From: Theobroma cacao
Lineage: Eukaryota; Streptophyta; Magnoliopsida; Malvales; Malvaceae
Length of the DNA stretch: 64,000 bases
Direction: 5' to 3'
Assembly (NCBI RefSeq): GCF_000208745.1
Contig: NC_030852.1
Coordinates: 5,959,690 to 6,023,689 of the forward strand
Below, piece after piece: positions 46,863 to 59,800 of this stretch. The notes below the pieces were generated by a model. The model saw nothing but the letters and a program-made list of their open reading frames with translations, made no database searches and was not told the origin of the DNA. Numbering within the stretch: the first letter of the stretch is position 1; the number at the start of each line of letters is the position of its first letter. A program made the position numbers and the translations under genes.

Positions 46863-48027
46863 TGTTGGCTCCATTAGTTTTTGATGAGAATAAAACATTC
46901 TCATTTATTTGTGTCTAATATCTTTACTTACGTGTGTAGGAAAATTAATATATGAAATTAATTATTTAACTCTTCAAAGAGTATATCAAAAGAAAGAGAG
47001 GGATAAAAATAACAAGATGTAACTGTCTAACAAGGAGGAAGCTTATTGGTAAAACAATGAAGAATGTTGGTCGACCAAGTTTCAAATTGGAGGAATGACG
47101 GGCTGAAGAGTTTGAGAAACAGAACCAACTTTGTCAACCAAGTAAGTCGACTAAGTGCTCTCTTCTAGAATCTGCAACCTGAAACAGAATCAACTTAGTC
47201 AACCAAGTCAGTCGACTAAGAGCTCTTTGTCTGCAAATTGAACCAGAGCACTATAAGACAGATTAACGGCTAGAACTCATCCTCAACTGTTTCCAACGGA
47301 CATAAAACTGCCAAATTGCCATCAAAGTTGCATCTCCAAGTATAAAAGGGTTTTCCAACAATTAGAAACAAGTTTTTGGAAGTTTTGGAAGAGATTTGAG
47401 CAATTTAGAGCTGATAAACAAGAAAATTTTCTCTTCACCTCACTGCACTTAAACCCCCATCCTTTGTACTTGTATTCTGCACTCAACCTTGTACCATTTA
47501 GATCAACTTGTGATCATATGTACTTTCTTTTACTTCTCTTCTTGTATTCTTAAAGTGAGGGAGTTACTCTAAGTGTTTGTTTTAAGCAAGGTTTGCTTGA
47601 AAGTGTTAAGGTTCTAATTTATCCTTGAAAAGTTAGTTGTTAGGTTTTGGTTGATCCCATGAAAAACCATTGTTGTAGGTTGTGGTTGAGCCTTTGAAAA
47701 ACCACTTTGGGTTTTAGTTTAGCTCGTAAAAAACTAGTGTAAAGGTTTTGGTTGAACCCTGTAATAGCTATTGAAAAGCTTGGTGAAAGCTTATGAATTT
47801 CACCGAATTCTTAGTGGATTGTTTGGAAAATCCTTGGTTGGATAATCAAGGTAGTGGATGTAGGTCTTGGACCGAACCACTCTAAATTCTGCTATCATCT
47901 CTACTCTGTTTTTGTTTCATTTTCTTTCCTTCATTTGTCTCACCCTTGTATAGACTTTGAGACAATATTTGAAAGAGTCAAATTGTTCTATTCACCTCTT
48001 CTCTAGCACATATTATTGGGACCAACA
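46863..48027 (+). repeat. 3' LTR of the Copia element
   Basis: 1,165 bases, same length as the 5' LTR and alignable throughout with scattered substitutions. TATAAAAGG at 47341. Ends ACCAACA. Confidence 0.93.
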
Positions 48028-48032
48028 AAAGG
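48028..48032. repeat. target-site duplication AAAGG, right
   Basis: Matches 36205-36209. Confidence 0.9.
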
Positions 48033-48477
48033 TTTTTATAAAACTCGATTGTTCAAGTATTTGGACAATTAGGAAGTGAAATGATGCTCTTTTGAGCATG
48101 ATTTCATGGGTGAGGGGCTCCAAGTAAAAATGGGACAAAGATGCCTGGCAGGCTGCCATGGTAGTTTGTCAACCGGTTTCTTTTTCTCTTTTTTCTGTTT
48201 TTTTTTTTTCAAAATATTGATCTTTTGGTTTGTGGGCTTTCATGACTTTAAAAGTCAAAAGGGTTCAATTTAAAATCAAACCCAAATTGGTTTTGGGCCT
48301 AAAAAGCTTAAAAATGGGTTAATTTTAATTGGACTTAAAACTAATTTGATTTAATATGAAATAAAATAAACTATATGAATAAAAAATAAAATTGTTCGGA
48401 TAAAATGAGGTTTCTACGTTTAGCTACTTGAGCCCTCAAAATATGATAAAACAACTCTATATAATAGAGTTATCACA
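48033..48477. repeat. Gypsy-like LTR, part 2
   Basis: Continues the repeat cut at 36209 and ends near a 19-base palindrome (48453-48471, AACTCTAT-ATA-ATAGAGTT) and TATCACA. The exact end is uncertain. Confidence 0.45.
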
Positions 48478-49899
48478 CACCCAAACTTAAGATTTTGCTA
48501 GTCCTTGAGCAAAACATAAACTAAAATGAAATAACATAAATGAAGAAAAACAACTTAACTAAAAATCGATTGGACCAACTCAATAATCACCTTTAATGCC
48601 TTGATAAGTTATTGCATAATCTCAATTCTAAGCAAAACATAAATATTATTCAAGATAATGTTTCAATTCAAATGCAAGCTCATCATTGAATGGATTTCCA
48701 TGTGTATGCAATCTTTTTACCGAGAACATCATGCTATCTGGATAAGCTTATACGTATGCAAAATTCAAATTCGTACTAAAATTTCATAGATTTGCTTTTC
48801 ATCTCTCTTTCCATTAATGTAGGCTAACACTTAATTAAGGATCATTAGGTCTTTATCAAGCTTATAATGTATGGCTAAGGTCAAGGCAGGATATGAAATA
48901 TTAATGTGGTTCAAATCACCTTAAGCACATAGTCATTCTAGGACCTATAAGAGCTTTATTTTCCTTCACCAAGTACACCTCTTTTTCATCAAATTTTTCT
49001 TTTGTTCAACACTTCATTCTTTTCCTTCTTTTTTTCTTCCCTTTTTTTTTTTCTTTTTCTCACTCTCACACCCCCAAACTTATTTCTTTTATTAGGTAAA
49101 AAGATGAATACAATCATACTTTTAATCTTTTAATCACTTTTCATCTTTACTCTTTTTTTTACTATCTAGCTTATTACACTTCCTAAATTGACTTATGCAC
49201 TTAAGAGTGAAGGATGTAACAAAGTGGAAATTGGAAATTTTTACATAAGGGTTTAGGTTAATAATTAAGTGTTTAAACAAAGAAAAGGTTACCTTAAGCT
49301 CAAAGGGGAATGCTAGGGATAAATATATAGTAAGGTGGCTCGAAAGGCTCAATCGGTCCAAAGATGGCCTAAATCATCTTTTTAACTATGTATAGCATAG
49401 GATTTCACCTTGTGAGAGAATCAAACGAATTCTAGAACTCAATACATAATTCAAGATTTCATATTCCAATAAACTTTCTCTAGATATGCATAATGAATCT
49501 AAGCAAAAGACATGGTGCTTAAATTGTAGAAATCACATCCTAAGAATGAAGCTTAGCATAAGAATTTACATAATATTGAAACAATATTCACATGTGCAAA
49601 GAATCAAGATGAGAATATAACTAGGTTCTCATCATTGGATAAATAAATTAAAGAAATTGGCAAAATTAAATCTAACTTAAGTTCTTTAAACATGCAACAA
49701 ATTAAATGGTAAATAACTTAACTAAACTTAAGATCTAAAAATATAACTGCAAAATAAATAAAACAAAGCTTAAAAACTAGAAATCTCCCTAAACTCAAAA
49801 ATAACATTGTCCCTAGTGTTACAAAAAGTAAGGAAATGGAATACTCCCCTGGCTTGTTGTCAACCTCTACTAGTCATCCTCCTCTTCATCTTCATTCTG
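48478..49899 (-). other. 3' non-coding part of an Athila-like element
   Basis: Read on the minus strand this follows the plant-transposon-protein frame. At 49792-49813 the minus strand reads GGGACAATG, TTATTTTTGAG and TTTAGGG, the words I know from the polypurine-tract region downstream of such frames. The rest is AT-rich and non-coding. Confidence 0.5.
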
Positions 49900-50905
49900 G
49901 TCCTTTTCATCTATCCATGCCAATGTGCTCAACATAAGCTCTCATCATCTGCTCAATTGATTGCATACACGCCGCCTGATGGTCCATGAGAAGTTCAAGC
50001 CTCTCAATGAGCATAAGCTCTTATCATCTTCATTCTTTGAGACATGGAAAATTGTTGAGGATGCTGCTGCGGCGATGGATAGCATGGTGTCGATGAAAAA
50101 CTTCCTACGGCAGCCAAATGCTCGTGAGCATAAAACCTATGCATAATTCCTACATCTAAAGGAACTTTGATATGCAAGATTTCTTCACTCCTATTCGAAA
50201 GTACTCCCATTCTTTTTCACAGAGCCATGATCAAAGATGGATACCACAGTCCATCACGGGGTGAGTGTACAGCTTGAACAATACTATTGAACACAACTTA
50301 CCCACATTGATCAACATCCTTGAAACAATTGCAAAAAGTAAAATGGCTCTGTCCCTTATTACGTCACTAAGATGCTTTACAAAGAGTAATCTTAAGGCCA
50401 AAAAGTGATACCATAACTTATAATCGTTCTTCATGGCACTAACTTTAAAAGACAAATGGACCCCCTTGTTCATTTTCGATTCTGTACCCTCATTACAAAG
50501 CAACCTAATAACTTCATCTAAGTCAACATTGCCAGCCAAATATTAACCATACTCATCACTGTCAATGTCAGGTAAGTTGTAGAATTGGTTAATTGTTTGA
50601 CTGTCAAAGCGTACTTGACACCCATGGACAAAAACTAGCCCATTTTCATGTTCATCAATATTGGCATAGAATTCTCGAAGAACAGGTAATACTACCGCTT
50701 TCGATTGGTGACAAAATTTGTCCCACTACCGCTCAGTAATAATCTTATGAATAGAACCATAAAGGCCAAGATGAAGATCAATTCCTTCCTCTAGAATAGG
50801 GACTTTTAGCAAAAGGAACTATGAATGCCTTGTAGTTGCCTCAGTAGAAACAAACTTACTCCAATTAAAACAAGTCGCACTTCCACTACCTATAGCTTGT
50901 GAAAG
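49900..50905 (-). pseudogene. gypsy-type 'putative plant transposon protein' (PF20167-like), broken
   Basis: From about 50905 the minus strand reads FNWSKFVSTEAT, then VLPVLREFYANID, GLVFVHGCQVRFDSQTIN, QFYNLPDIDSDEY, stop, then LAGNVDLDEVIRLLC, YKLWYHFLALRLL, VKHLSDVIRDRAILLFAIV and LINVGKLCSIVLFKL. A frameshift follows near 50220 and the frame goes on with a Gln-rich stretch. Another frame reads ERLELLMDHQAACMQ and SIEQMMRAYVEHI, a likely coiled-coil tail. This order (FYAN, LPD, RLLP-like, INVG) is that of the domain found in Athila-like Gypsy elements after pol. Stops at about 50810, 50730 and 50546, plus the frameshift, make it non-functional. The biochemical role of the family is not established. 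Confidence 0.7.
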
Positions 50906-51599
50906 AGATGCATTTTAGGTGTAGACTTAAACTGCATATGTTGCAGTATTTCAATCATATCTTTCACTATAGAAGTCTAATTGACTTGATTTTTGGAACA
51001 TTAAAAAGTTAAAGGGTAGAGATGCAGCTTTCATGTTTACCATTTTGCTTGGTTCAGCCTAGAAATGGGTTAAAATCATGTCTAAATTGAAACACTATAA
51101 TAGAGCCTGAAGATCAAGTTAAAGGCCTCGGCATCGCGACCACCATGGGATTAACTTGTGGTACCTTGATGTTAAACAACGCTTCAAGGGCCTCTAGGAT
51201 GGCACCATAGCCACCATCAGACAACACTATGGCACTTAAGAGAAAAAGTAGAAAAAATAATAATAGAAGAATGTTTAAACGGGGGAAAAGCCTTCTTATG
51301 CACTTGGACTTCTATATTGACACAATCATGAGCCTATTCAAGCAACCTTTCAAAGCATGTTTTAGAAGGAAAAAAAAGCAAGAGTTTTTTAAAGAAAAAG
51401 AAACATTGAAGCTAGCAAGAAAGTAAGGAAAGCAAGGAAGATTGCAAATCAGAAGCTTGATAAATATTAAAGTTCTTTCTTTTCTTGTTATTTTTATACT
51501 TTCTTGTTTAGTTTCGATGGTTAAATTTCTTTTTTGGATGATGCTTACATACAATGTAGGGAACTAAGATTTTAATCTAGAATCGTAATTAAACCCAAT
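50906..51599. other. interior of the Athila-like remnant, nothing recognised
   Basis: No gene seen. 51229-51426 is a lysine-rich open frame without family resemblance. Confidence 0.35.
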
Positions 51600-52285
51600 G
51601 CGTAGTTTGAATTTTTAATATTCTTTCTTGCTTATGATTGATAGTGTTTGAGTTGTTTATTTCAATCCTATTTTTAATGTGTCTAATTGCCTAATCACCA
51701 TTTAGATTGATTTGGAAACCTAAATTAAACTAAGAAGGAAAGTTTCAAGTAATCCTTAGATGAAATAGCATATGTTCAATATCAATTGTATGAGATGATT
51801 GATTTGATTTGCATGTAGGGTATACATACACTTACATGTCATATGTAGCCAAAATTAGAGTCTGTCCTTAATGAGTCTTTCCTAATTCAATTTGCATAGA
51901 CATATAGTAAATTGGTTGAGATAGATATTTTTATAAGAAACTCGATAGAGGCTTATAAGTAAATTAAAACTCTAGGTTAACAACTCAACTATCTAGTAAG
52001 TAAAGAGATAATAGAAGAAATTTAGATGAAACAATGAGGGGATATTATGGTTCTACACCTTTGGTTAATTAATTCTAGTTGTTTGCTCTAGTTCTTGTTT
52101 TTAGTTTTACTTTAATTTTAGTTTTCTTCAATTTTCACTGTCTTTAATTTTGATTGTTTGAATAAGATTAGGTTGTGTCAATTTTAGTACTTCGCAATAA
52201 TAGTAATAGATTAAGTACAATTCTCCATGTGAATGAACTTATATTTCATTATATTACTTGTTTATGATACATGCACTTGCATGGT
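51600..52285. repeat. dispersed LTR-like repeat, inverted partner of 23940-24640
   Basis: Reverse complement of 23940-24640. Its right edge (about 52285, near TGCACTTGCATG) abuts truncated Copia integrase coding, so it probably marks the end of an element that inserted into the Copia remnant. Confidence 0.55.
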
Positions 52286-52294
52286 TTATTCCTA

Positions 52295-54287
52295 AAACAA
52301 CAAGTTTAATAGGTAGTTAGCTGTATTCACAACTTCTACCCAAAAAGACTTTGGTAGGTTTTTTTTAAAACAACAAGCACCTTGCCATCTCTATCAGGGT
52401 TCTGTTCTTCCTTTCAGACATCCCCATTCTACTAAGGGTTGTAAGCAACAATGAGCTAATGAGTAATACCAAGCTTTGACAGATAACTTTCAAACTCTTT
52501 AACAATGTACTCTTTTTCGTGATCACTTTTAAATGTCTTGATGTTTACATTTGCTTGGTTCTCAACCAAGTTTCTAAACTTAACAAAGCTTTTTAAAGTT
52601 TTCATCTTAAGCTTGAGAAAATGAATCCAACAATACATAGTTAAATCATCAATGAAGATGAGGTAATACTTACTACCACCAAGTGAAGGAGTCTTCATTT
52701 GACCTTCGAAATCAGTATGAATAAGCTGTAACTTTCCACTTTCTTTCTTTTAGGAATGCAAGCTTGCTTTGCTTGCCATACTTACATGTACCACACAATG
52801 ATTTAGGCATTGCAACCTTAGGTAAACCATCAACAAGTTCTTTAAATGCCATTTTCTATAGATAATTGTAGTTGACATGACCTAATCTCTTGTGCCATAA
52901 TTCAAAATCAACAATAGAACTAAAATAAGCCTTGTATTCATTATGCTTATGATAGATTTAATAGCATTTGTTCTTCATTTCAACTATCAACACTTCCTCT
53001 TCCCTTGGATCAAATATTATGCAATATTTGTCCTTGAACAAGAGAGCTTAATTACCTTTAGTAACTTGTTCAACACTAAGCAAATTTTTATTAGCCTCTG
53101 GTACAAGGTAAACATTAGAAATATATTTGTTACCTATATTTGTTTCAATAGCAATAGTCCCTATACCAAGGATTTACAAAAAGGCTCTATTACCAATCTT
53201 TACTCTAGTCTTGTAACTTCTGTCCAGATAGTAAACTAACTCTCATCACCAGTCAAATGGTTAAAGCTAGCATTATCAATCAACCACATATTTTTCTTGG
53301 TTGATTCACCAATTCCTCAAGCCATAAACAATACTTCATTAGAGGCTTCAATGTGTTCAGCTACTAGAGCCTTCTCATCAGTGTGTGAAGCTTTGTTCAT
53401 ACACAATTACTTAAAATAACCATGCTAGTTATAGGACTTGCATTTCATATTGGGCCAATACCAACAAAATTTAGCTGAATGAGTGGTTTTCTTGCAATGG
53501 GGATAGGGTTGATACTTATGTTTCTGCTTCCCAGTCTTACCATCACCATTTTTCTTTTTTTGTCCTTTCTTTCAAAGTTATTTCTTCTTGAACTACTACA
53601 ACCAAGCTTCAAATTCTTGGTTTTGGCAACCAAGGCACTGTCAACATAATCTTCCTACCTGAAGGCCCTTCTTTACTCCCATGCTTCTAAGGCATTCACA
53701 AGCTCACTCAAGGTCAGCTTTGCAATATCTTTAGAATCCTCTAAGGAGGATATCTTAGCCTCAAATTTCTTTATTAAACTAACCAGAACTTTGTTAACTA
53801 TTCTTTTCTTAGTCATCTCTTCCCTAAATAACTTGAGTTGATTAACCAACTTCATGATTTTACCAAAAACATATTAATGTTCTCATCATCTTTCATCCTT
53901 AGCATCTCAAACTACCTTTACAGATTCAGATATGCAAATTCACAGCTTGCATCTGCCTAGTCCTTTTATTACCATGAAACTCATCTCTCAAAAGATCCTA
54001 GACTTCCTTTGGACTATCATAATGCATAATCCTAGGAAAAATCGGATAAGACACAATTGAATGTAAATAAGATTGGGCCTTATACCTTTTAGCAACATCC
54101 TCACTATATTGATTAATTTGAGCTAGAGTTGGGTTGGCGTGTCTTATCACTAAAGGATCACCTCTTATTTCCATGATTTCCCAAAGATCGAAAACTCTCA
54201 GATAAGCTTTCATTTTCATAGCCTAGAATGCATAGTTTCACCATTAAAGATTGAAGGAGTAGTTATGCTGAACCCTGCAAAAGCCAT
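52295..54287 (-). pseudogene. Copia gag-integrase remnant (minus strand)
   Basis: ATG at 54287 starts MAFAGFSITTPSIFNGE. After a frameshift the gag continues with MKMKAYLRVFDLWEIME (54219 down). Next come a coiled-coil gag part ending LSELVNALEAWE (53673), a damaged zinc knuckle PHCKKTTHSAKFCW (~53495), a protease remnant WLIDNASFNHLTGDES (~53280; usual core DSGCSNHMTGD, so Asp is followed by N-A rather than S-G), pre-integrase ELWHKRLGHVNYN (~52890), integrase FIDDLTMYCWIHFLK (~52640) and LPKSFWVEVVNTANYLLN (~52340). It stops there, where the dispersed repeat begins. RT and RNase H are gone. Many stops. Confidence 0.8.
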
Positions 54288-54365
54288 GCATAAAAACAAG
54301 AAATGATTTTGTAAACAAGTAGAGAAGGACAAAGGTAAAATTAGTCCCTTAAGACCTGTTAAGTT

Positions 54366-54377
54366 GCTCTAATACCA
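54366..54377 (-). other. primer-binding site (initiator tRNA-Met, one mismatch)
   Basis: The minus strand reads TGGTATTAGAGC immediately next to the LTR edge at 54378. Confidence 0.85.
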
Positions 54378-54802
54378 TGTTGAATAGTTGATCTTTTTTT
54401 GGAAATCTTGAAGAGTTGAAGCTTATTCTTTAAAATCAAATGAAAAAAAAATTGAGAGAAAATGTGCAATAGTTGGAAATGGTGAAAAACACACCATTTC
54501 ATTAAAACCAACAACATATATACAAGAGAGAAAAAATTCAAATTGAGCTAATACCTAAAAAAGACACACAGACACCAAATGGTTACATAGTGAAATATCA
54601 TGTAGCAGAGAAATATTCTCTACTGCTCCCTAGGTAACTGCATGTGTATAGCAATAGGTTGTAACTGATTTAAAGGCAAGAGAACAAATCCCTGACCTAT
54701 TCAAAGAGTAAAGTAGAAATAGTAAAGATAAAAAGTAAAAAAAAAAAATCAGATAGTAAAGGCATTTGTAAAATGACACAAGAAATAAAATAAATGGCAA
54801 CA
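54378..54802 (-). repeat. 5' LTR of the minus-strand Copia element
   Basis: 425 bases with inverted ends TGTTG...CAACA, adjacent to the primer site and followed (minus strand) by gag. It matches 33319-33748. Confidence 0.8.
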
Positions 54803-55229
54803 TTCAAAGGAATAAGAAACATGTTCATCTTCTTCCCATTTAAACTTGTTTTCTTGCAAACCACCATTGATTTTCTTCTCAAAGTGCTTTGAGTGCAAGA
54901 TGAAAACCAACTTTCAATAGATGCCTAATCATACCCATGTTTCCTTAGTAGATTTTCTCTTCCTTTGTCTTAACTTCTTCTAACTCTCCTATGTTGAATT
55001 GAATTAATGGGCTTTGGGAGGATTTCGATTCTTGTCCTTTTGGTTTTAATTTTAGCAAATCTAGAAAATGTTTTGATATCCCTTTAGTGCTTTCGCATCC
55101 TACATACTAAAAATTATGCTCAATGTGAATTTGAATTTTGTATATGGTATATAATATTTTGTCCAAAAATCTCAATAAAATCGGAGAAAAAGGTAAAAAA
55201 ATATAGGATGCTTGAGTTTTAGGGTAGTT
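54803..55229. other. intergenic, nothing recognised
   Basis: No gene or repeat identified. Confidence 0.35.
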
Positions 55230-56850
55230 AGTGCTGGGATTCAACCTCAAGCTCAAACATGAAATTAGTCATGAAATTAAAAATATAACGCAGCGAAAAA
55301 ATAAACTAGCATTTAATAAAAAAAATAGATGAATCATACAGGATTAATATTTGTGTTTTTTTCATGTAATTTTCATATTAATTATAAACATTTATAAGTT
55401 TAAGTGTTATGTACCTTACTTTAGATATCGTAATCGAGAATCAATTAAATCCAAAAATGCTTGTGAAGAAGCAAGTAACTCGAAACGAGAATAAGACAAT
55501 CTAAAATCCTACAATTGAAAAATTTGCTTCTTCACCTTTAGGATTTGTCAAATCTTCAGCCGCCCAAATGTTTGGCCTCTAACAGTAATCCATAACGTGA
55601 CCGAAAAAGACCTTCTTGAAGGTAGGATTTTACTTGTGCTAGCAAGTTTTGTTTCTAAACAAAAAGACAAAAAATTCTTACCGAATCTTATTTTTTGTCA
55701 GACAAAAAAAATATTTTTCTTTTCTTATTTTCATGAACTAGCTAAGAAGTGGTTGAAAGCTTATAGTTTTAGTTGGCTAACATAACATATTTATATAGCC
55801 AAACTAAGTTTTATCCTTGGATACAACAATTGTATTTTTATTCAACTAAATCCTTGTGAACTTAATTAATTTCTCACTTTATTTTGGTATGTTTCAATTA
55901 AATCCAGCTATATTAATTATCCTTATTTAATCCCAATCATGTCACTTAATGTGTGTGACCCATTAGGCTTTTAACATGTTTGTAATAAATATAAATCCTA
56001 ATCAACTATCAATTTGATAATTGATTTATATTTATAGATCATGAGTGGCATTTAGCAATACATCATGACCACCTAAATATTAGAGAGTCAATTAAAGAAT
56101 TTGACAAAGCTTTTTAGTGATAAGCCTTTCAATGCAATATAGTTTTTTCATCAAATATCACAGATATGTCATTAAGCATGACTTGGTGTCTACTTATGAC
56201 ATTCCATATTAGTTCTCATAATTCATGACTAACCTCATGAATTTAGGAAACTAAATTTTCTCAAATTCATCAAGCTTTAGCCAAAGACTTTACACAATTT
56301 AATCAAGAATTGAGAACAAGTGAGATACATCCCCTCATATCACTTGGGGTGGTGAATCCTCACTTGACCATTCATTCACCTTCGCATGCTTCATGGCATA
56401 CCCAAAAATACCCTGTTTAGGCATTTGCTCACTTTTAGACCTATAAGGATGAAATCAAAATATATCATTCCTCATACAAGATGTCTTGGTGTCTCAAGTC
56501 TGAGGACTAGTTGTACGACTATCACATGAGAATATATACTTCAATCTATGAGATCGATTACTTACTTCTCAAGTAAAAAGGCTTAACATGGACTAGTCTT
56601 TGAGCATTGTCAATGCCTTATGTAACAACTTTAGGAACATAGCATAGTCTTTGAGAATACAATGCCTAGGAACAATTTTAGGAACATAGTTTTGATGCAT
56701 AGTGATCTCATAATTGTAACAACTTTACAATTCTCTTGCAAGGCTTTTATGTTCTATGGGCTTTGCCCAATTAGTACTTAATAACTCCTTATTATTGCAC
56801 TAACATGAAGGAAAATCTCTATCACAAATAGTTTTGCCCAATTAATTCTT
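55230..56850. repeat. probable dispersed retroelement-derived repeat
   Basis: Begins TGCTGGGATTC. Its text (words such as GTGTGTGACCCATTAGGC and GACTAGTTGTACGACTATCA) resembles non-coding repeats I have met in other eudicot genomes, but I cannot name the family and no second copy lies in the window. No coding, primer site or LTR pair seen. Confidence 0.35.
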
Positions 56851-59800
56851 GACCAATCCAATTAGCTCAAGGGTATATACTAAGAGTTAGAAGTTAGGTT
56901 AGTGTTTTAGTAGCTAGAAAAAGAAAAAAAATGTGTTAGAAAAAGGTATTTAGGTTCGGTTGAGTTCTATTGGCTTTTCTTGGGTTTTCAATTGGTAAAA
57001 AGAAAAGAAAGAAAGGAAAAGGAGGAAGAGGAAGGGAGTTTATTGGTGACGAAAGGAAGAGTTGCCGCTAGTGCTAAAGGTAGTGAGTCGCGATAGTGAG
57101 CAGCGATGATGATGAGGAAAAGCAAAAAGTAGGAAAAAGAAAAGGGAGAGAGGGAATAGAGGCAACGACTAAGGTTGAAAGAATAAAAAGAAGAAAATAT
57201 GAAGAGATAGAGTGAGAGGCCACCAATGCCACAAATCTTTACCAATTTAATTACAAACTACGTTATGAGAAAATTATATATATATAATCTTTTAACATAA
57301 TTTTGATCAATTACTTGGGAGCACATTTTCTTGCAAAAGTGTGTATATGAATGATTTTTTTAATATAATTGCTTCTATGCAAGTATTAATTATCATGTGA
57401 GTTATTAGATGAGACCAAAAGTAAATAAATATAAATGACTTTCGTGAAAGAAGAGAAAGTGTATATAGAAATAAAATCAATACACACACACACTCATATA
57501 TATATATATGGAAAATGATAATCATATCTATTGGTAGAAGTGTTTATCCGTTGAGCTCGATTGACACCTATAAAATCTAACTTGCCTATTTTTAATGTTA
57601 ATTTATTATTTAAATTTTAAAAATATTTTATATATTAGTATTTTAATATTTATTTATAAATTTTAGAACTAAAAATAACTGAAAGATAATTATTTAGTAA
57701 GAAAATAAACTCACATTGGGTTGAGCTAAGGTTAAGATTTGTGTCTTAAGAAGCCACCCAGATTATGGACAGGTCTAGTTATTAATATTGATTAAAGTGA
57801 TATTTATTGAAAAATTTTATAATTAATACATTATTTCTTATTGAATTTATATTGGAATACACACATCAAATGAAAAAGTATTTCTTAATAGTATTTTAAA
57901 TAACCTTAATCCTTGTCTATAAGTAATCGTTAATTGAACATTTTAAGGTTATTATATTAGATAATATTTTTTCTCAATACATCAAAAATTTAAAATTCAT
58001 TACACTAATTGTGAAATATTGCATTCAATACAATAATATTATACTATATATAAAATAGTATCTTAAATCTTAAATAGTGCTCTTGGGACAACTTGTCAGC
58101 AAAACTCATAAACGTAAACTAGCACGAAATCACGAGATAGGACAAAATATATATTAAAGGAAGGAAAAACATAGTTTAATTCATTAAAGTAACGAAGTGC
58201 ATAGAGTTTATTTATATATAATCTTGGAAAGCATAACCCATATTGCAGTGCGTGCAGTTAAGCCTGGTGTTTGGGGTCAATGAATGTGAAAGAGAGTTAT
58301 AAGACTGACACGCTAACCTCTGTCCCCTCTTCTCTCCCACTACTTTGCCATCTCTCATCATTAACTTCGAAAACGCATGCTTGAGTTCTAATCAATCCTA
58401 CGACAGACAGTCAATTTTTCAGGATTCAATTTTGCCTGCCTTTCACTAGCTTCTACCATTTGTTTTTTTGCCTCAAATCCCCAAAACCAATCATTCATTG
58501 CCATATCAGAATGTTTTTATCAAAAATAAATATTAAAATTATATTTATCTTGTTCATACTTTTGTCCCCCAAAAGATAAAAAGGAGAAGAGATTTATAAG
58601 GTTTAATCTTGTCCAATGTAAACTTCTATCGACTACGCACTCTTATCCCTAGTCAGCTGGTGCTGTTAGGTAGTCTACTATTTGGTGCTGAAGGGTTTGA
58701 ATTGTTGTACCCTCTTAAAATGGCAAAATAAAATCCTTTTTAAGGGTTTATACTTCCTACTGTGTTTTTGTTTAGAATGTATTTGCCGTTCGATAGATTC
58801 GTTTCATTTTAAAAAGACTTGTATCAATAATTTTATTTAAAAAAATTATAAAATATCTTCAAACGTGAACTATAAAAATACATGACCTTTTGAATGTGAA
58901 AACATATTGTAATCTGTTGGGTGAAATTAATGTCTCCAGTACATGATGCTAAGTTCAAAAATTTGAAACCATCGAAGGTTCAAGTGGTAATTTAACTGTA
59001 GATTGAAACATGTTAAAACATCATGGCTCCTGGCATTATAAAAGTGCCCGGCAACAGTAATTTGCTCATAGAAGAATTAAGCTGTAAAGTGGAAATTAAC
59101 CCAAGAAAAAAGAAAAGAAAGATGGAAACATAGTGATGGTAAGAAATAATGAAAAGACAAGCATGATAAACATGATAGCCCATTTGGAAAATCCGATGAT
59201 TTCTGCTTGGGAAACTAAGTATAAGCGCAGATAAAGATGGCAATTTTGATTTCAAAAGAACTTTTCATTTAAAAGAAAGGTCATCTTAGGGCGGTTTGAA
59301 TTGCTTTACCGGTGTGTTAGGCTACTTAATCCTCACTTTCTTATGAGGGTATGAGAAGTCAGCATTTACAACGTAGAGTTCGTCAATGAAGTAGTGTTTT
59401 AAAAAAGTTTAATTGGCGTTTGATATTTTACAATGAAATATGATTGTAAGTAATATGATTGTTGAAAAAATAATATTATAATTTTTAAAATATATGATAA
59501 AATAAGGATTAAATTATTAAAAAAAAATATTGTAACGTTTGAATTAAAAATATTTTAATAAAAATGTAATTTTAATTTTTAAAATTATGAAAATTTTTTA
59601 TCGTAAACATTGAGTAGTTAAAAAATGAATTCAACTTTTTAAATTTTATTTTATTATTAACTTCATCACTTATTTTCTTTTGGCAAAGATTATGTCATTA
59701 CTCATTAGCCACCTTACTTTATGGCATATCCCGCGCGCCTCAGATAATGATATGTTTTTCACTGTGAGTTTCAGTCCTTGTACTGTTTGAGACGTGCTGA

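Larger units (their letters stand above)
36210..48027 (+). mobile_element. non-autonomous Copia (SIRE-like) LTR retrotransposon
   Basis: Complete element: two 1,165-base LTRs, TG...CA ends, AAAGG target duplications, primer site at 37377 and polypurine tract at ~46850. Only a broken gag remains. Integrase, RT and RNase H are absent; where pol should be there is ~4 kb of AT-rich non-coding sequence, then a later Gypsy solo LTR, then a 3' stretch with several GGGGGAG tracts. It could have moved only with proteins from another copy, like the large retrotransposon derivatives (LARDs) known in plants. LTR divergence looks like 5-7% by eye. SIRE-like is inferred from the gag start and LTR words. 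Confidence 0.9.

Noticed and set aside
48453..48471. 19-base palindrome as an operator or terminator
   Set aside because: Short AT-rich palindromes are common in this DNA; it lies at a retroelement boundary and has no gene to serve.
51229..51426. 65-codon lysine-rich frame
   Set aside because: Composition alone explains it, and it lies within a retroelement remnant.
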